Assembly: GCF_029028005.1 (NCBI RefSeq)
Contig: NZ_JAOTPO010000003.1
Location: forward strand, 1-64,000
Length of the DNA stretch: 64,000 bases
Reading direction: 5' to 3'
Origin: Alkalihalobacterium chitinilyticum
GTDB taxonomy: Bacteria; Bacillota; Bacilli; Bacillales; Bacillaceae_F
The notes under the pieces are model-generated. The model saw only the letters and a list, made by a program, of their open reading frames with translations. It did no database searches and had not been told where the DNA came from. Position 1 is the first letter of the stretch. Every line of letters starts with the position of its first letter. The position numbers and the translations under genes were made by a program. This document shows, piece after piece, positions 27,564-35,635 of this stretch.

Positions 27564-28427
27564 CTACTTTCTCAGCTGCAGGATAGCTTGTTCTTTCATT
27601 TTAGCTTCGATCATTATGTCTACATCATAACCGTCTAAAACTGACAAGAAAAAATCCATATCTTCCTCGTGGATGAAATCGTGATGAGCCGTATCCGTCT
27701 TACACGTTCTTCCCGAACTTATATGCATTTTCGGTTTACCTGCTTCGTCCCACGTTTTAACTACTTTCGCTATCACTTCACGGATTTCAGTATCAACAGG
27801 ATTACAAAAGTGGTGATGGATATCGAAACATATCGGTACTCCTGTTTCTTTATGAACGTCCAGCACGTCATTAACATTATAAACTTTATCATCATTTTCG
27901 AGGCGAACTTTGTTCTTTATGTTTGGGCTTAACTGATTAAAGACTTTAATAAATCTTTGTTTACTTTCTTCTTTATTTCCATAAGCACCGCCAGTATGAA
28001 TAATGATATCTGTCCCGTTGACGAGATCCATTAACTTAGCATGGTACGCTAGGTCTTTCAATGCATTACTTACCACATTTTCATTTGGTGAATTGAGTAC
28101 GGTATATTGCCCCGGATGGATACTAAGCCTCATGTCATGTGTTTGTTTGATTTCAACGATTTGATTCGTGAGCTGAAGAACGTCTTCATCTTCCCACCAA
28201 TTCCAATCGAGAATATCGTGACTGCCAAAAGGTATAATATCACTGCTCAAGCGAAAGAAAAGAATATCATGTTCTGCATTCCATTGAACCATTTTTAAGA
28301 CTTCTTTGAAATTAAGTAAAGCAAGTTCCTTAATCTTTGCCATTCCTTCTTTTTCAACTGTAGCTAAACGACATGTCCTCATCTTTGATTTCAAGCTAAT
28401 ATTTTGACAAGCATACCCTAATCGCAA
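27564..28427 (-). CDS. uvsE: UV damage endonuclease UvsE
   Basis: A 287-residue UvdE/UvsE-family TIM-barrel endonuclease that nicks DNA 5' to UV photoproducts and some other lesions, starting alternative excision repair. Conserved segments are visible: RLGYACQNI at the N-terminus, FRLSSDIIPFGSH, RLSIHPGQYTVLNSP, HTGGAYGNKE, RLENDDKVYNV, CFDIHHHFCNP and MIEAKMKE, which together supply metal-binding His, Glu and Asp residues. The start is a TTG at 28427, with GGAG 5 bases upstream. It lies 19 bases after a metallophosphoesterase gene in the same operon. Fits the spore/UV-repair theme with splB. Confidence 0.93.
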   Translation of the reverse strand: MRLGYACQNISLKSKMRTCRLATVEKEGMAKIKELALLNFKEVLKMVQWNAEHDILFFRLSSDIIPFGSHDILDWNWWEDEDVLQLTNQIVEIKQTHDMRLSIHPGQYTVLNSPNENVVSNALKDLAYHAKLMDLVNGTDIIIHTGGAYGNKEESKQRFIKVFNQLSPNIKNKVRLENDDKVYNVNDVLDVHKETGVPICFDIHHHFCNPVDTEIREVIAKVVKTWDEAGKPKMHISSGRTCKTDTAHHDFIHEEDMDFFLSVLDGYDVDIMIEAKMKEQAILQLRK

Positions 28428-28446
28428 TTATTCTCCATCCTTTTTA

Positions 28447-29187
28447 TCAGTCTTTCAAACCTCGGTACTTTGCAGTTGTTAATTCTTTCATATACTCTTC
28501 TAGCTCTGGCATATTCACATCTTTCGCATGCGCTATCGCTAACTCAATGTCGTAGGGAACTCGTATAAATTGAATCGAAAAACTACTCATTTGTTTTGAC
28601 TGATACTGACCTTCAAGTATCGCATACGAAGCTTGTGTTATTTCTAACGGGTTTCCGACACTTCCACAGTTGAATAACGTTTTCCCTTGGAAGTTTTGCA
28701 CATAAGCATTGTGTACATCACCGTATCCAACAACATCTGGCTCTTTTTCACCCTCAATATTTTCCGTCTGGTGTGAATTATGGAACATCGTCAGTCTTTT
28801 TTCAATCGGATCCCACGGTTGAATTCGTTCATGTACACTTCTTGGTGAAGCATGAAATAGCCGAATCAACCTGCCGCTCATATAAAAGTCATAAGAGAAA
28901 GGAAGTTGTTCTAAAAAAACGACTTGATCGTCACGTAATTGAGCTTGGTGCCAGCGAAGCGTTTCAAACTGTGGTTCTTTCGTAATAATATCATCCCAGT
29001 TCCCCATAATTGTCAGATCACAACTAGCTTTAATTTTATCAATGACTAAACTGGAATGCGGACCTTTACCAACAAGGTCTCCAAGACAAATAATATGAGA
29101 TATCTCTCGACTTTCAATATCGGCTAAAACAGCACCTAAAGCTGGTGTATTGCCATGTATATCGGATATGACTGCGATTTTTTCCAT
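28447..29187 (-). CDS. Calcineurin-like metallophosphoesterase
   Basis: A 246-residue enzyme of the calcineurin-like (Metallophos_2) superfamily. The binuclear metal motifs are present: SDIHGN (D-x-H), GDLVGKGP (GD), GNWDD (GNxD variant), LFHASP and GYGDVHNAY with FNCGSVGNP. It is likely a cytoplasmic phosphodiesterase or phosphatase, similar in layout to YfcE/MJ0936-type proteins. It sits 25 bases after the serine-protease gene and 19 bases before uvsE. The substrate is unknown. Confidence 0.85.
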   Translation of the reverse strand: MEKIAVISDIHGNTPALGAVLADIESREISHIICLGDLVGKGPHSSLVIDKIKASCDLTIMGNWDDIITKEPQFETLRWHQAQLRDDQVVFLEQLPFSYDFYMSGRLIRLFHASPRSVHERIQPWDPIEKRLTMFHNSHQTENIEGEKEPDVVGYGDVHNAYVQNFQGKTLFNCGSVGNPLEITQASYAILEGQYQSKQMSSFSIQFIRVPYDIELAIAHAKDVNMPELEEYMKELTTAKYRGLKD

Positions 29188-29212
29188 CGTATCTCCTCTC
29201 TCTTTCTATTAA

Positions 29213-30013
29213 TTATGGACGAATGAGCTGCTGTAATTCATCATTTACATATTGGATTGGAATGGCTAAACCTACTGAGTTTTTATCATCAAGTAATCGC
29301 GGAATCGTTCTAGCATAGACAACGCCAATAACCTTTCCATCTTCATTAATAACAGGACTTCCGCTATTACCGCTATAAATCGGTGCCGAAATTTTTAGCA
29401 CATGTAAACGGTCTTCATTTTCCACGATTTCCCCGTCAGTCACAATTTGAGAATGCATCAATGGATTACCGATGACATAAATCGGATCTCCAATTGATCC
29501 ACTGTTTTCATCTAGAGTAAGGTGCGGAACATCATTGGCAGGAACAGATACAAAAGCGAGATCCAAGTCTTCATTGGAATTAATTACCGTTCCTTCGTAC
29601 AAATCTCCATTTGGAAAACTAACGACAAGTTGTCCTTTCCCATCCACTACGTGGTGATTGGTAATGATCATCCCGTCCGGTGACACAGCGAAGCCCGTTC
29701 CTCTTGAACTGTTACCTTGGATGGTGACAACGGCTTCTTTATATAATTGAATATCTTCTTGTTTGGATAGTTCGTTAGACGTTCTTAAAAATTGCAGTGC
29801 ATTTAAATTAAACATATTTAACCATACACCTAACACGTTTAGAACTAATAAAAAAGAAACACCTATTGCAACTGTTTTTATAATAAAGACTTTACGCTTT
29901 TTTTGCTTTTCAACTCGATCTAGATCTTCTTCGTCTTCTTCAAATAAAAAGTCTTCCGGCGACGGTTCCTCGTATTGATGCTCTTCTATATTTTCCTTTT
30001 CTTTATCGTTCAT
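29213..30013 (-). CDS. Membrane-anchored trypsin-like serine protease without PDZ domain
   Basis: A 266-residue S1C/DegP-like protease. An acidic cytoplasmic N-terminus is followed by one membrane helix (about residues 44-66), then a protease domain with TNHHVVDG (catalytic His), NSNEDLDLAFVSV (Asp) and APIYSGNSGSPV (Ser in GNSGSP). It ends at the protease domain, so unlike HtrA/HtrB it lacks a PDZ domain. The start is the ATG at 30013 behind GGAGGA; the GTG upstream overlaps that site. It leads a run with the phosphoesterase, uvsE and DUF6671 genes. Confidence 0.85.
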   Translation of the reverse strand: MNDKEKENIEEHQYEEPSPEDFLFEEDEEDLDRVEKQKKRKVFIIKTVAIGVSFLLVLNVLGVWLNMFNLNALQFLRTSNELSKQEDIQLYKEAVVTIQGNSSRGTGFAVSPDGMIITNHHVVDGKGQLVVSFPNGDLYEGTVINSNEDLDLAFVSVPANDVPHLTLDENSGSIGDPIYVIGNPLMHSQIVTDGEIVENEDRLHVLKISAPIYSGNSGSPVINEDGKVIGVVYARTIPRLLDDKNSVGLAIPIQYVNDELQQLIRP

Positions 30014-30144
30014 ACGCTCCTCCACCCTCTTATAAATACTATTCTAATAATATCATTTTTATTTAGAAAACACGAAGTATCACTGTACTCGCTATCGCTA
30101 TCGAGGAACAAAAATGTAATCCCTATCCTGAACTTTTTGTTCAT

Positions 30145-30177
30145 AAAAAAAAGACAAGAGTTCCCCCCTGTCTTTTC
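30145..30177 (-). terminator. Terminator after the U32 family gene
   Basis: On the minus strand AAAAGACA pairs with TGTCTTTT around an 11-13 base loop, with a following T-run. Confidence 0.75.
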
Positions 30178-30230
30178 GTATCCCTAAGGCTAATAGCTAC
30201 CGTAGCAAGTCTTAGGAAAGTATAATCAAG

Positions 30231-32714
30231 TTATTTCTTCACCAATTGCCCTCTTGTTACGCCCAGCTGGTTTGTAGCTTTTAATTCTCTCCAAACACTA
30301 CCGCCAGAACGCTTTCCGTCTAAGGCTTCACGGTACAATGATAAGACTTCTTTTACCTTCTCACCTGTTTCTTCTAAAAATTCAACGCGATAATGTTGAA
30401 TCCCTAATTGTAAGAATTGCGGTAAATACTCTGCTCCAGATTGTTCTATCGCATTGTAGACCGTATTTCTACAACCGATATCCACACGAACTGGGTGAGA
30501 AAAGCCGACACGGTCTTGTAAGGAGATACGATGTTCCTCACAAGGACGACCACAGTTTGTAAAATCTGTTCCTTCACTTAAGAATGTGCAGTACACGCAG
30601 TGTTCTGTATGGAACATCGGCAAATGTTGATGAATAACAAGCTCCATTTGATCGGTTGGTGCCACCTCAAGCATATCAACCATTTGCTGAACATTTAGGT
30701 CATAAGAAGGCGTTACACGTTCTAATCCACGTCCTAAGAATAATTCAGCTGCTTTATGATTGGCGATATTAAGTGAGAAATCACCAAACAATGGTAAATC
30801 TAGATTTTGAGAAGTATAATATTGCACCGCACCTAAGCTTCGAACAAGGATAGCATCTGGTTTGGCCTTTAAAATTCCATTTAAAATACCATTTTCGCCA
30901 GGCATATGAATACGAGGTGTTGCTAGCGCGATTGGCTTATTATATTTTCTTGCGACTTCAACCGCAGCCGGATAATCTGTCGTAAACTCAAAGTCCGCAT
31001 ACACATAATGGACATCCGTCTGACAAGCTGCTTCGATTTGCTCCATTGAACGGCAAAGCGCAATTAACTCACTAGTTGTTTCTTTATCAGCACGTTGATT
31101 TTTATCAGAAAGTGGTAACTCTTCATTTAATTTGTATTGACGCGGTCTTTCTCGAAGTTCAAGCAATTGTTCAGTTGCAACCCGGCGCATGCGATTAAGT
31201 TCTTTTACCGGAACAATTACCTCCCCTTCTAGTTGAAGCTCTATCTGTGCCAGTTCAAAGACGGTCCCGCCTAAACGCCCCCATTGTTCCGCTAAATATT
31301 CTTTCGTTAAAGGTCGCTTCATCGCTTTTTCTAGGTTCCTTTCAGAATGAACAACGACCGAATTGCCGTTAACTACATCGGTCCATTTCGCAACAAGCGG
31401 TTGTCCTTCTGCACCGCTCGCTTCAATTCGGACAGGGAATAACTTAAACGTAATTTCACCTTCAAATGTTTTACGTAAGCGATTTTCAAGTTCTTGGTCA
31501 CTCGTTTTCCAAATTTTATCCCCAACTTTAACTTTTGTTAAGTTTACATCATGACGTCCTGGGACAATTTCAATTAAACCAGACGGGATTTCTCCTGGTA
31601 CTTTTTCTCCACGTTTTCGAAGGTCATATACACGTCCGCCTTCTTCTTTTTCTTCCGGTCGACCCGCATCAAATACAATACCATCGCCACGTTTTAATGG
31701 GGCTTCAATGTCACAAAGCACCGCATCCTTTAATATTTTTTTAACCGTACCTAAATAAACACCACGTTTTTTCGGGAACGTTCCATCTAGAAGTTTTTTG
31801 TGATTTGTTCCTTCTAGGAATCCGTGTGTAAATCCACGGCTAAAACTCTGTTCTAGTTCACGAATATCAACTACTGACGGGCGGTAATCTGACCCTGCCG
31901 TATATTCATCAATGGCTTTACGGTATTTACTAACAACGTTAGCAACATACTCAGGAGACTTTAAGCGTCCTTCAATTTTAAAAGATGAAACTCCAGCTTC
32001 AATCAGCTCTGGAACGAGGTCAATGGCTGCCAGGTCTTTCGGCGATAGAACGTAAGCGATATTGCCCATTTCTTTTCTTTCCCCATCAACCATTAGATCA
32101 TATGGCAAACGACAGGCTTGAGCACATTCGCCGCGATTGGCTGAACGCCCTCCCCACATTTCTGAAGTTAAACATTGTCCGGAATACGATACACAAAGTG
32201 CACCGTGAACAAACACTTCCAGTGGCGTTTCCGTCTTATTGGAAATCGATTTAATCTGTTTTAAACTATTTTCACGTCCAAGTACGACAACTTCAATGTC
32301 ATATGGTGCTAAAAAGTCAACTGCTTCTGCAGAAGTAACTGTCATTTGGGTAGAGCCATGGATCGGAAAGTCAGGTGACATTTCGCGGATCATCTGCATA
32401 AGACCCATATCTTGAACAATTAATGCATCAACACCTGCTTCGATACAGGCTGTAACGAGTTGTCTTGCATCATTCAGCTCGTTTTCAAACACTAAAATGT
32501 TAAAAGTTACATAACCCCGTACATTATATTTGTGTAAGTACGCCATAATATGAGGGAGCTCTTCCATTTGGAAATTATCCGCTCGGACTCTGGCGTTATA
32601 TTTTCCAATACCAAAAAAAACAGCATCTGCCCCGTTGGCAACAGCTGCACGTAAACAATCCCAATTTCCGACAGGTGCTAATAATTCAACACTTTTATTT
32701 AAAAAAGGATTCAA
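30231..32714 (-). CDS. U32 family protein with DUF3656, RlhA-like rRNA hydroxylation factor
   Basis: An 827-residue peptidase-U32-family protein. The TIM-barrel U32 domain starts at ELLAPVGNWDCLRAAVANGA and carries the family signature in SSFKIEGRLKSPEYVANV. Conserved cysteines lie in GQCLTSEMWGGRSANRGECAQACRLPY and again near the C-terminus (HCVYCTFLSEG, NCGRPCEEH), suiting an iron-sulfur cluster. A DUF3656 domain in the middle separates it from the shorter YrrN/YrrO (TrhP) pair and fits E. coli RlhA, needed for 5-hydroxycytidine in 23S rRNA. The start is a TTG at 32714 behind AAAGGATGG. Confidence 0.8.
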   Translation of the reverse strand: MNPFLNKSVELLAPVGNWDCLRAAVANGADAVFFGIGKYNARVRADNFQMEELPHIMAYLHKYNVRGYVTFNILVFENELNDARQLVTACIEAGVDALIVQDMGLMQMIREMSPDFPIHGSTQMTVTSAEAVDFLAPYDIEVVVLGRENSLKQIKSISNKTETPLEVFVHGALCVSYSGQCLTSEMWGGRSANRGECAQACRLPYDLMVDGERKEMGNIAYVLSPKDLAAIDLVPELIEAGVSSFKIEGRLKSPEYVANVVSKYRKAIDEYTAGSDYRPSVVDIRELEQSFSRGFTHGFLEGTNHKKLLDGTFPKKRGVYLGTVKKILKDAVLCDIEAPLKRGDGIVFDAGRPEEKEEGGRVYDLRKRGEKVPGEIPSGLIEIVPGRHDVNLTKVKVGDKIWKTSDQELENRLRKTFEGEITFKLFPVRIEASGAEGQPLVAKWTDVVNGNSVVVHSERNLEKAMKRPLTKEYLAEQWGRLGGTVFELAQIELQLEGEVIVPVKELNRMRRVATEQLLELRERPRQYKLNEELPLSDKNQRADKETTSELIALCRSMEQIEAACQTDVHYVYADFEFTTDYPAAVEVARKYNKPIALATPRIHMPGENGILNGILKAKPDAILVRSLGAVQYYTSQNLDLPLFGDFSLNIANHKAAELFLGRGLERVTPSYDLNVQQMVDMLEVAPTDQMELVIHQHLPMFHTEHCVYCTFLSEGTDFTNCGRPCEEHRISLQDRVGFSHPVRVDIGCRNTVYNAIEQSGAEYLPQFLQLGIQHYRVEFLEETGEKVKEVLSLYREALDGKRSGGSVWRELKATNQLGVTRGQLVKK

Positions 32715-32801
32715 GAGTGAACCATCCTTTCATTATCACAACAATTTTTATTAAACAACCTTTTCTATTTTAAACGATAATCTGCAGCTCTGTAAGCTTT
32801 T

Positions 32802-33088
32802 TTATTTATCTAATAATTTAGACATGTAATACTCGTCCACATACTCTCCATTCACGAGTAATGAATGACGTTTCGTTCCCTCAAGTTCAAACCCTTCCGT
32901 TGTTTTCTGCTACTTACTAGTATGGTCGAATTTTCTTGCTTTAAAAACATTTCAATCATTTTTTCGGTTTGTTCTTTTGACGTATTTCTTTCGTTCGGTT
33001 CTAATAATAAAAAATCTGTTTCTTCTTCTAATTTTTTCAAAAGAATGCCGTACTCAACTGCATCATTAAGCGCTATATTCCGTATCAT
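32802..33088 (-). pseudogene. GNAT acetyltransferase pseudogene with internal deletion
   Basis: The first about 58 codons read as the N-terminus of a GNAT acetyltransferase (LEEETDFLLLEPNERNTSKEQ ... ENSTILVSS) behind a good GGGGAG ribosome binding site. After that the reading frame jumps: the remaining DNA, in another frame, encodes the family C-terminus (GFELEGTKRHSLLVNGEYV, then DEYYMSKLLDK and a stop at 32802). The acetyl-CoA-binding middle, roughly 65 or more codons, is missing. In the original frame a 78-residue chimeric product ends at 32852. It is a clear deletion relic. Confidence 0.8.
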
Positions 33089-33159
33089 CAGCTTCTCCCC
33101 ACGAATAGTTATTTCAATGACATTTGTACATACTAACGGTAATGAAAAAGAGTTAAGGA

Positions 33160-33543
33160 GTGGTTATCATTTTTAAACATTTAAACCCCATCCTCATAAA
33201 AATGGCTATGACTATCATTGTACTCGTTCTTGTTATGTCTGTCGCCTATAACTACCCGCTTTGGACGCCAATTGGGATTGGGATATTGGTTGCAGCGGTT
33301 AGCTATTCTGTAGGTGATTTGTACATCTTAAAGATTTCAAATAACGTGATCGCTTCCTTGGCAGATCTCTTTATGGCCACTTGGTTAATTTGGATCATTG
33401 GACCTCTGTTCCAGGGCTTACGAATTCCATTTTTCGTTGCCTTTTTATCCGCCCTGCTCATTACAGGTGGAGAGTGGTTTTTTCATAAGTACATGGTGAA
33501 TTACAGAAAAGATATCCATCATAACCCTAAATATCCAAATTAA
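33160..33543 (+). CDS. DUF2512 family membrane protein (YndM-like)
   Basis: A 127-residue protein with four hydrophobic segments and the DUF2512 pattern ALLIK-like start (NPILIKMAMTIIV), DLYILKISNNVIASLADLFMA and a charged C-terminus. Its function is unknown; the family is common in Bacillus. The given GTG at 33160 lies immediately after AAGGA, too close for normal initiation. Family members begin near residue 4-5, which would correspond to an ATT codon at 33169 with 8-base spacing from AAGGAG. The start is therefore uncertain. Confidence 0.75.
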   Translation: MVIIFKHLNPILIKMAMTIIVLVLVMSVAYNYPLWTPIGIGILVAAVSYSVGDLYILKISNNVIASLADLFMATWLIWIIGPLFQGLRIPFFVAFLSALLITGGEWFFHKYMVNYRKDIHHNPKYPN

Positions 33544-33578
33544 TATTCTGAACATACAACAATGCACAATTCAAAATT

Positions 33579-33608
33579 AGGCATGGAGAAAAACTCTCCA
33601 TGCCTTTC
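33579..33608 (+). terminator. Terminator of the DUF2512 gene
   Basis: AGGCATGGAGA / TCTCCATGCCT hairpin followed by TTCT. Confidence 0.85.
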
Positions 33609-33845
33609 TATAATTTCATATACATCTAGAAAATGCATTGAATAGATCATCTATTAACAACGAAAAACAAGAACAGCTTTAGTAAACATCTCTTTAATAA
33701 TGTACAACATTGAATGAACTAACCATTTAGCTTTAATTCCTTCATCACAAATCGCCAAATCTAATCTAGTAATTTTTTTAAAAATAAAAGTATAAATTAC
33801 TAGATTCCCTCATAGTCTAGAACAAACCAATTAGGAGGTAGTCAA

Positions 33846-33953
33846 ATGATTACAAAATGGAAACGTCTAGATCTTCAAGAAAAGAGCCTTGTGATTGGAA
33901 TGTCACTATCTGTAGCGTTTTTTCTGTTTATGAGTGCCGTTAAATATATGTAA
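33846..33953 (+). CDS. 35-residue single-pass membrane peptide, unknown
   Basis: A short ORF with a textbook ribosome binding site (TTAGGAGGT, 7 bases before the ATG). The product has a basic/acidic head (MITKWKRLDLQEKSLV) and one hydrophobic segment (IGMSLSVAFFLFMSAV) ending KYM. A membrane micropeptide of unknown role. It lies between a terminator and the Cache-domain relic. Confidence 0.6.
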   Translation: MITKWKRLDLQEKSLVIGMSLSVAFFLFMSAVKYM

Positions 33954-33974
33954 CCCCTCTTACATACGACCGTA

Positions 33975-34115
33975 TCACCCTTCTATTTTAACATCCATTC
34001 CGACGACACCAGTCGGTAGACCATTATCATCCAGTACGGATATAGACTCAGTTACAACAGGCTTTTATGGTTTCGTTGTAATGTACGGTTTTTTATATAA
34101 ATTGCTTTCCTTCAT
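33975..34115 (-). pseudogene. Relic of a Cache-domain sensor or chemoreceptor gene
   Basis: Read on the minus strand, the frame contains KPYITTKP, a TAA stop, then KPVVTESISVLDDNGLPTG followed by VVGMDVKIE and TGA. This matches the characteristic PYID...G..V.T.S.PV.D..G...GVVG.DI.L pattern of Cache (dCache_1) domains found in methyl-accepting chemotaxis proteins and sensor kinases. Flanking DNA cannot be aligned by eye. With an in-frame stop, no start and no continuation, this is a decayed fragment. Confidence 0.5.
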
Positions 34116-34323
34116 TCGTTTACTTCCTCTCCGCACGTTCATCACCCTCTATCTTTCTTTCACAACTAAATTAGCATACAATTAAATAATAGTATCAAAC
34201 GAAGATCTTCTAACAGCCTATATTACTTGGACATGACGATTTTTATACAAAAAATAACACCAGCTTAATACTCAACTCATAAATCCACTGTACTTTAATA
34301 GTAATTATAGAAAGGAGAGGTCT

Positions 34324-35180
34324 ATGGAATATCTGATATTTGCGTTAATTGGTCTGGTGATCGGGACCTTTTCTGGTTTGTTTGGTATGGTGGCGGAGTT
34401 ATCTTAGCTCCTTTACTGCTTATTTTAGGAACTCCGCCAACAGTGGCTATTGGTACGAGCTTAATGCTATCACTAGCCACATCTTTGATTGGATCAGCTG
34501 CCCATCTGCGCTTAAAAAATATTAGGTGGAGAGTCGCCGGGATCATTTCCGTAGCAGGAATGATTGCGGTTCAATTCACTCAACCGTATGTGTTATTTTT
34601 GGAGAGTCGCGGGTTAGATGATTTTCTTATACCGCTCGTTTTTATCGTTCTGTTGCTTTCTTTTGCCTTGTTTTTATGGATTAAACGCCCTGAGAAAGAA
34701 CCTCATACGGAGAAGAAGCTTATTATGCCAGAATACATATACTTTATTGGTATTGGCTTAATTGCTGGCGTTTTCTCTGTTATGTTAGGTGTCAGTGGCG
34801 GTTTTATTATCGTTCCTTTGTTAATCGGTCTCTTACGTTTCCCAGTAAAGACAGCAGTCGGAACAAGTCTCGCTTCTGTCGTTCTCATTGTTCTCTTAGG
34901 TTTTGTTAAATACTCGTTAACAACACCAATTGAATATATGGTTGGTCTCCTGCTAATCGCAGGGACGCTTTTCGGCAGTCCATTAGGGGCAAGACTAACA
35001 AATTTCCTTACTAATAATGAAATGAAAAAGCTGCTAAGTTTTCTTTATCTATCATTAGCACTCAGTATGGCTATCCGTCTGTTTTTCCCGCCTGCATTTG
35101 GAGTTATCACACTGCTCCTATACTTCCTAGCTTTCCTAACCTACCTCATCTATAAACAAAAGGAACCTTTAACACAATAA
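34324..35180 (+). pseudogene. TauE/SafE family sulfite/anion exporter, frameshifted
   Basis: An eight-helix membrane carrier gene with a normal start (ATG at 34324, AGGAG 6 bases upstream; product begins MEYLIFALIGLVIGTFSGLF). After codon 21 one base is missing: the expected GLFGIGGGV reads as GLFG then AT without its third base, at about 34387-34388, and the frame meets TAG at 34408. From 34389 the correct frame resumes as GGGVILAPLLLILGTPPTVA and runs to 35180, including the second repeat GVSGGFIIVPLLIGLLRFP. Either a real single-base deletion or a sequencing error. If real, reinitiation at 34443 or 34470 would give an N-terminally truncated protein. Confidence 0.8.
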
Positions 35181-35202
35181 AGCGTTAAAGGTGCCTGGCA
35201 CC
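35164..35202. repeat. Variant copy of the dispersed GGTGCCTGGCACC repeat, serving as terminator
   Basis: GTTAAAGGTGCCTGGCACC (35184-35202) is the right arm of the 48-bp palindrome seen at 4178 and 10422. The left arm is reduced to ACCTTTAAC (from 35165), which still pairs with GTTAAAGGT around a 10-base loop. It spans the stop codon of the TauE gene. Confidence 0.65.
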
Positions 35203-35208
35203 ATGTTT

Positions 35209-35565
35209 TTAAATTTGGTTGAAAAATTGTTGAATGTACCGATAGCTTTGTCCGAGATCGCCTAGTGAGCCTTGTTTCGAACAGAGAATATCAATTGCAC
35301 TTTTAACTGGGTCTATTTTAAACACTGTAATTATCATTAGATAAGGTGTACCTTTTTTCTTTTCTACGATAATTTCACCACGCTCCAAATCGACTTTCTT
35401 TATCTCCCAATCGGAAAACTTTTGATTGATCGTTGTTGTAACATGTTCGATCATTGCTCGCTGATTTTTACTGAAATATCGTGTTTTTAATTCTGGAACT
35501 TTAGGTTGTTCACTCGTTTCTTCTGAACTTTTCCAAATCCCAGTTATCGTTCGCATTACGCTCAT
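35209..35565 (-). CDS. Small cytosolic protein, unknown function
   Basis: A 118-residue soluble protein with mixed alpha/beta character (SDWEIKKVDLERGEIIVEKKKG suggests paired strands). No signal, membrane helix or catalytic motif. The start is the ATG at 35565 with GAGGAGGG 9 bases upstream. The closest pattern I can suggest is the DUF1499-like group, on weak grounds. Confidence 0.6.
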   Translation of the reverse strand: MSVMRTITGIWKSSEETSEQPKVPELKTRYFSKNQRAMIEHVTTTINQKFSDWEIKKVDLERGEIIVEKKKGTPYLMIITVFKIDPVKSAIDILCSKQGSLGDLGQSYRYIQQFFNQI

Positions 35566-35635
35566 GTATTGAGTCCCTCCTCTAGGTGCCACAATTGTTC
35601 CATTATTGCTTCTTTTACAAGCTTTTTATAGCATA

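Noticed and set aside
33934-34185. An 83-codon plus-strand ORF in the 34-kb gap
   Set aside because: No ribosome binding site; the opposite strand encodes the Cache-domain pattern, which explains the open frame better.
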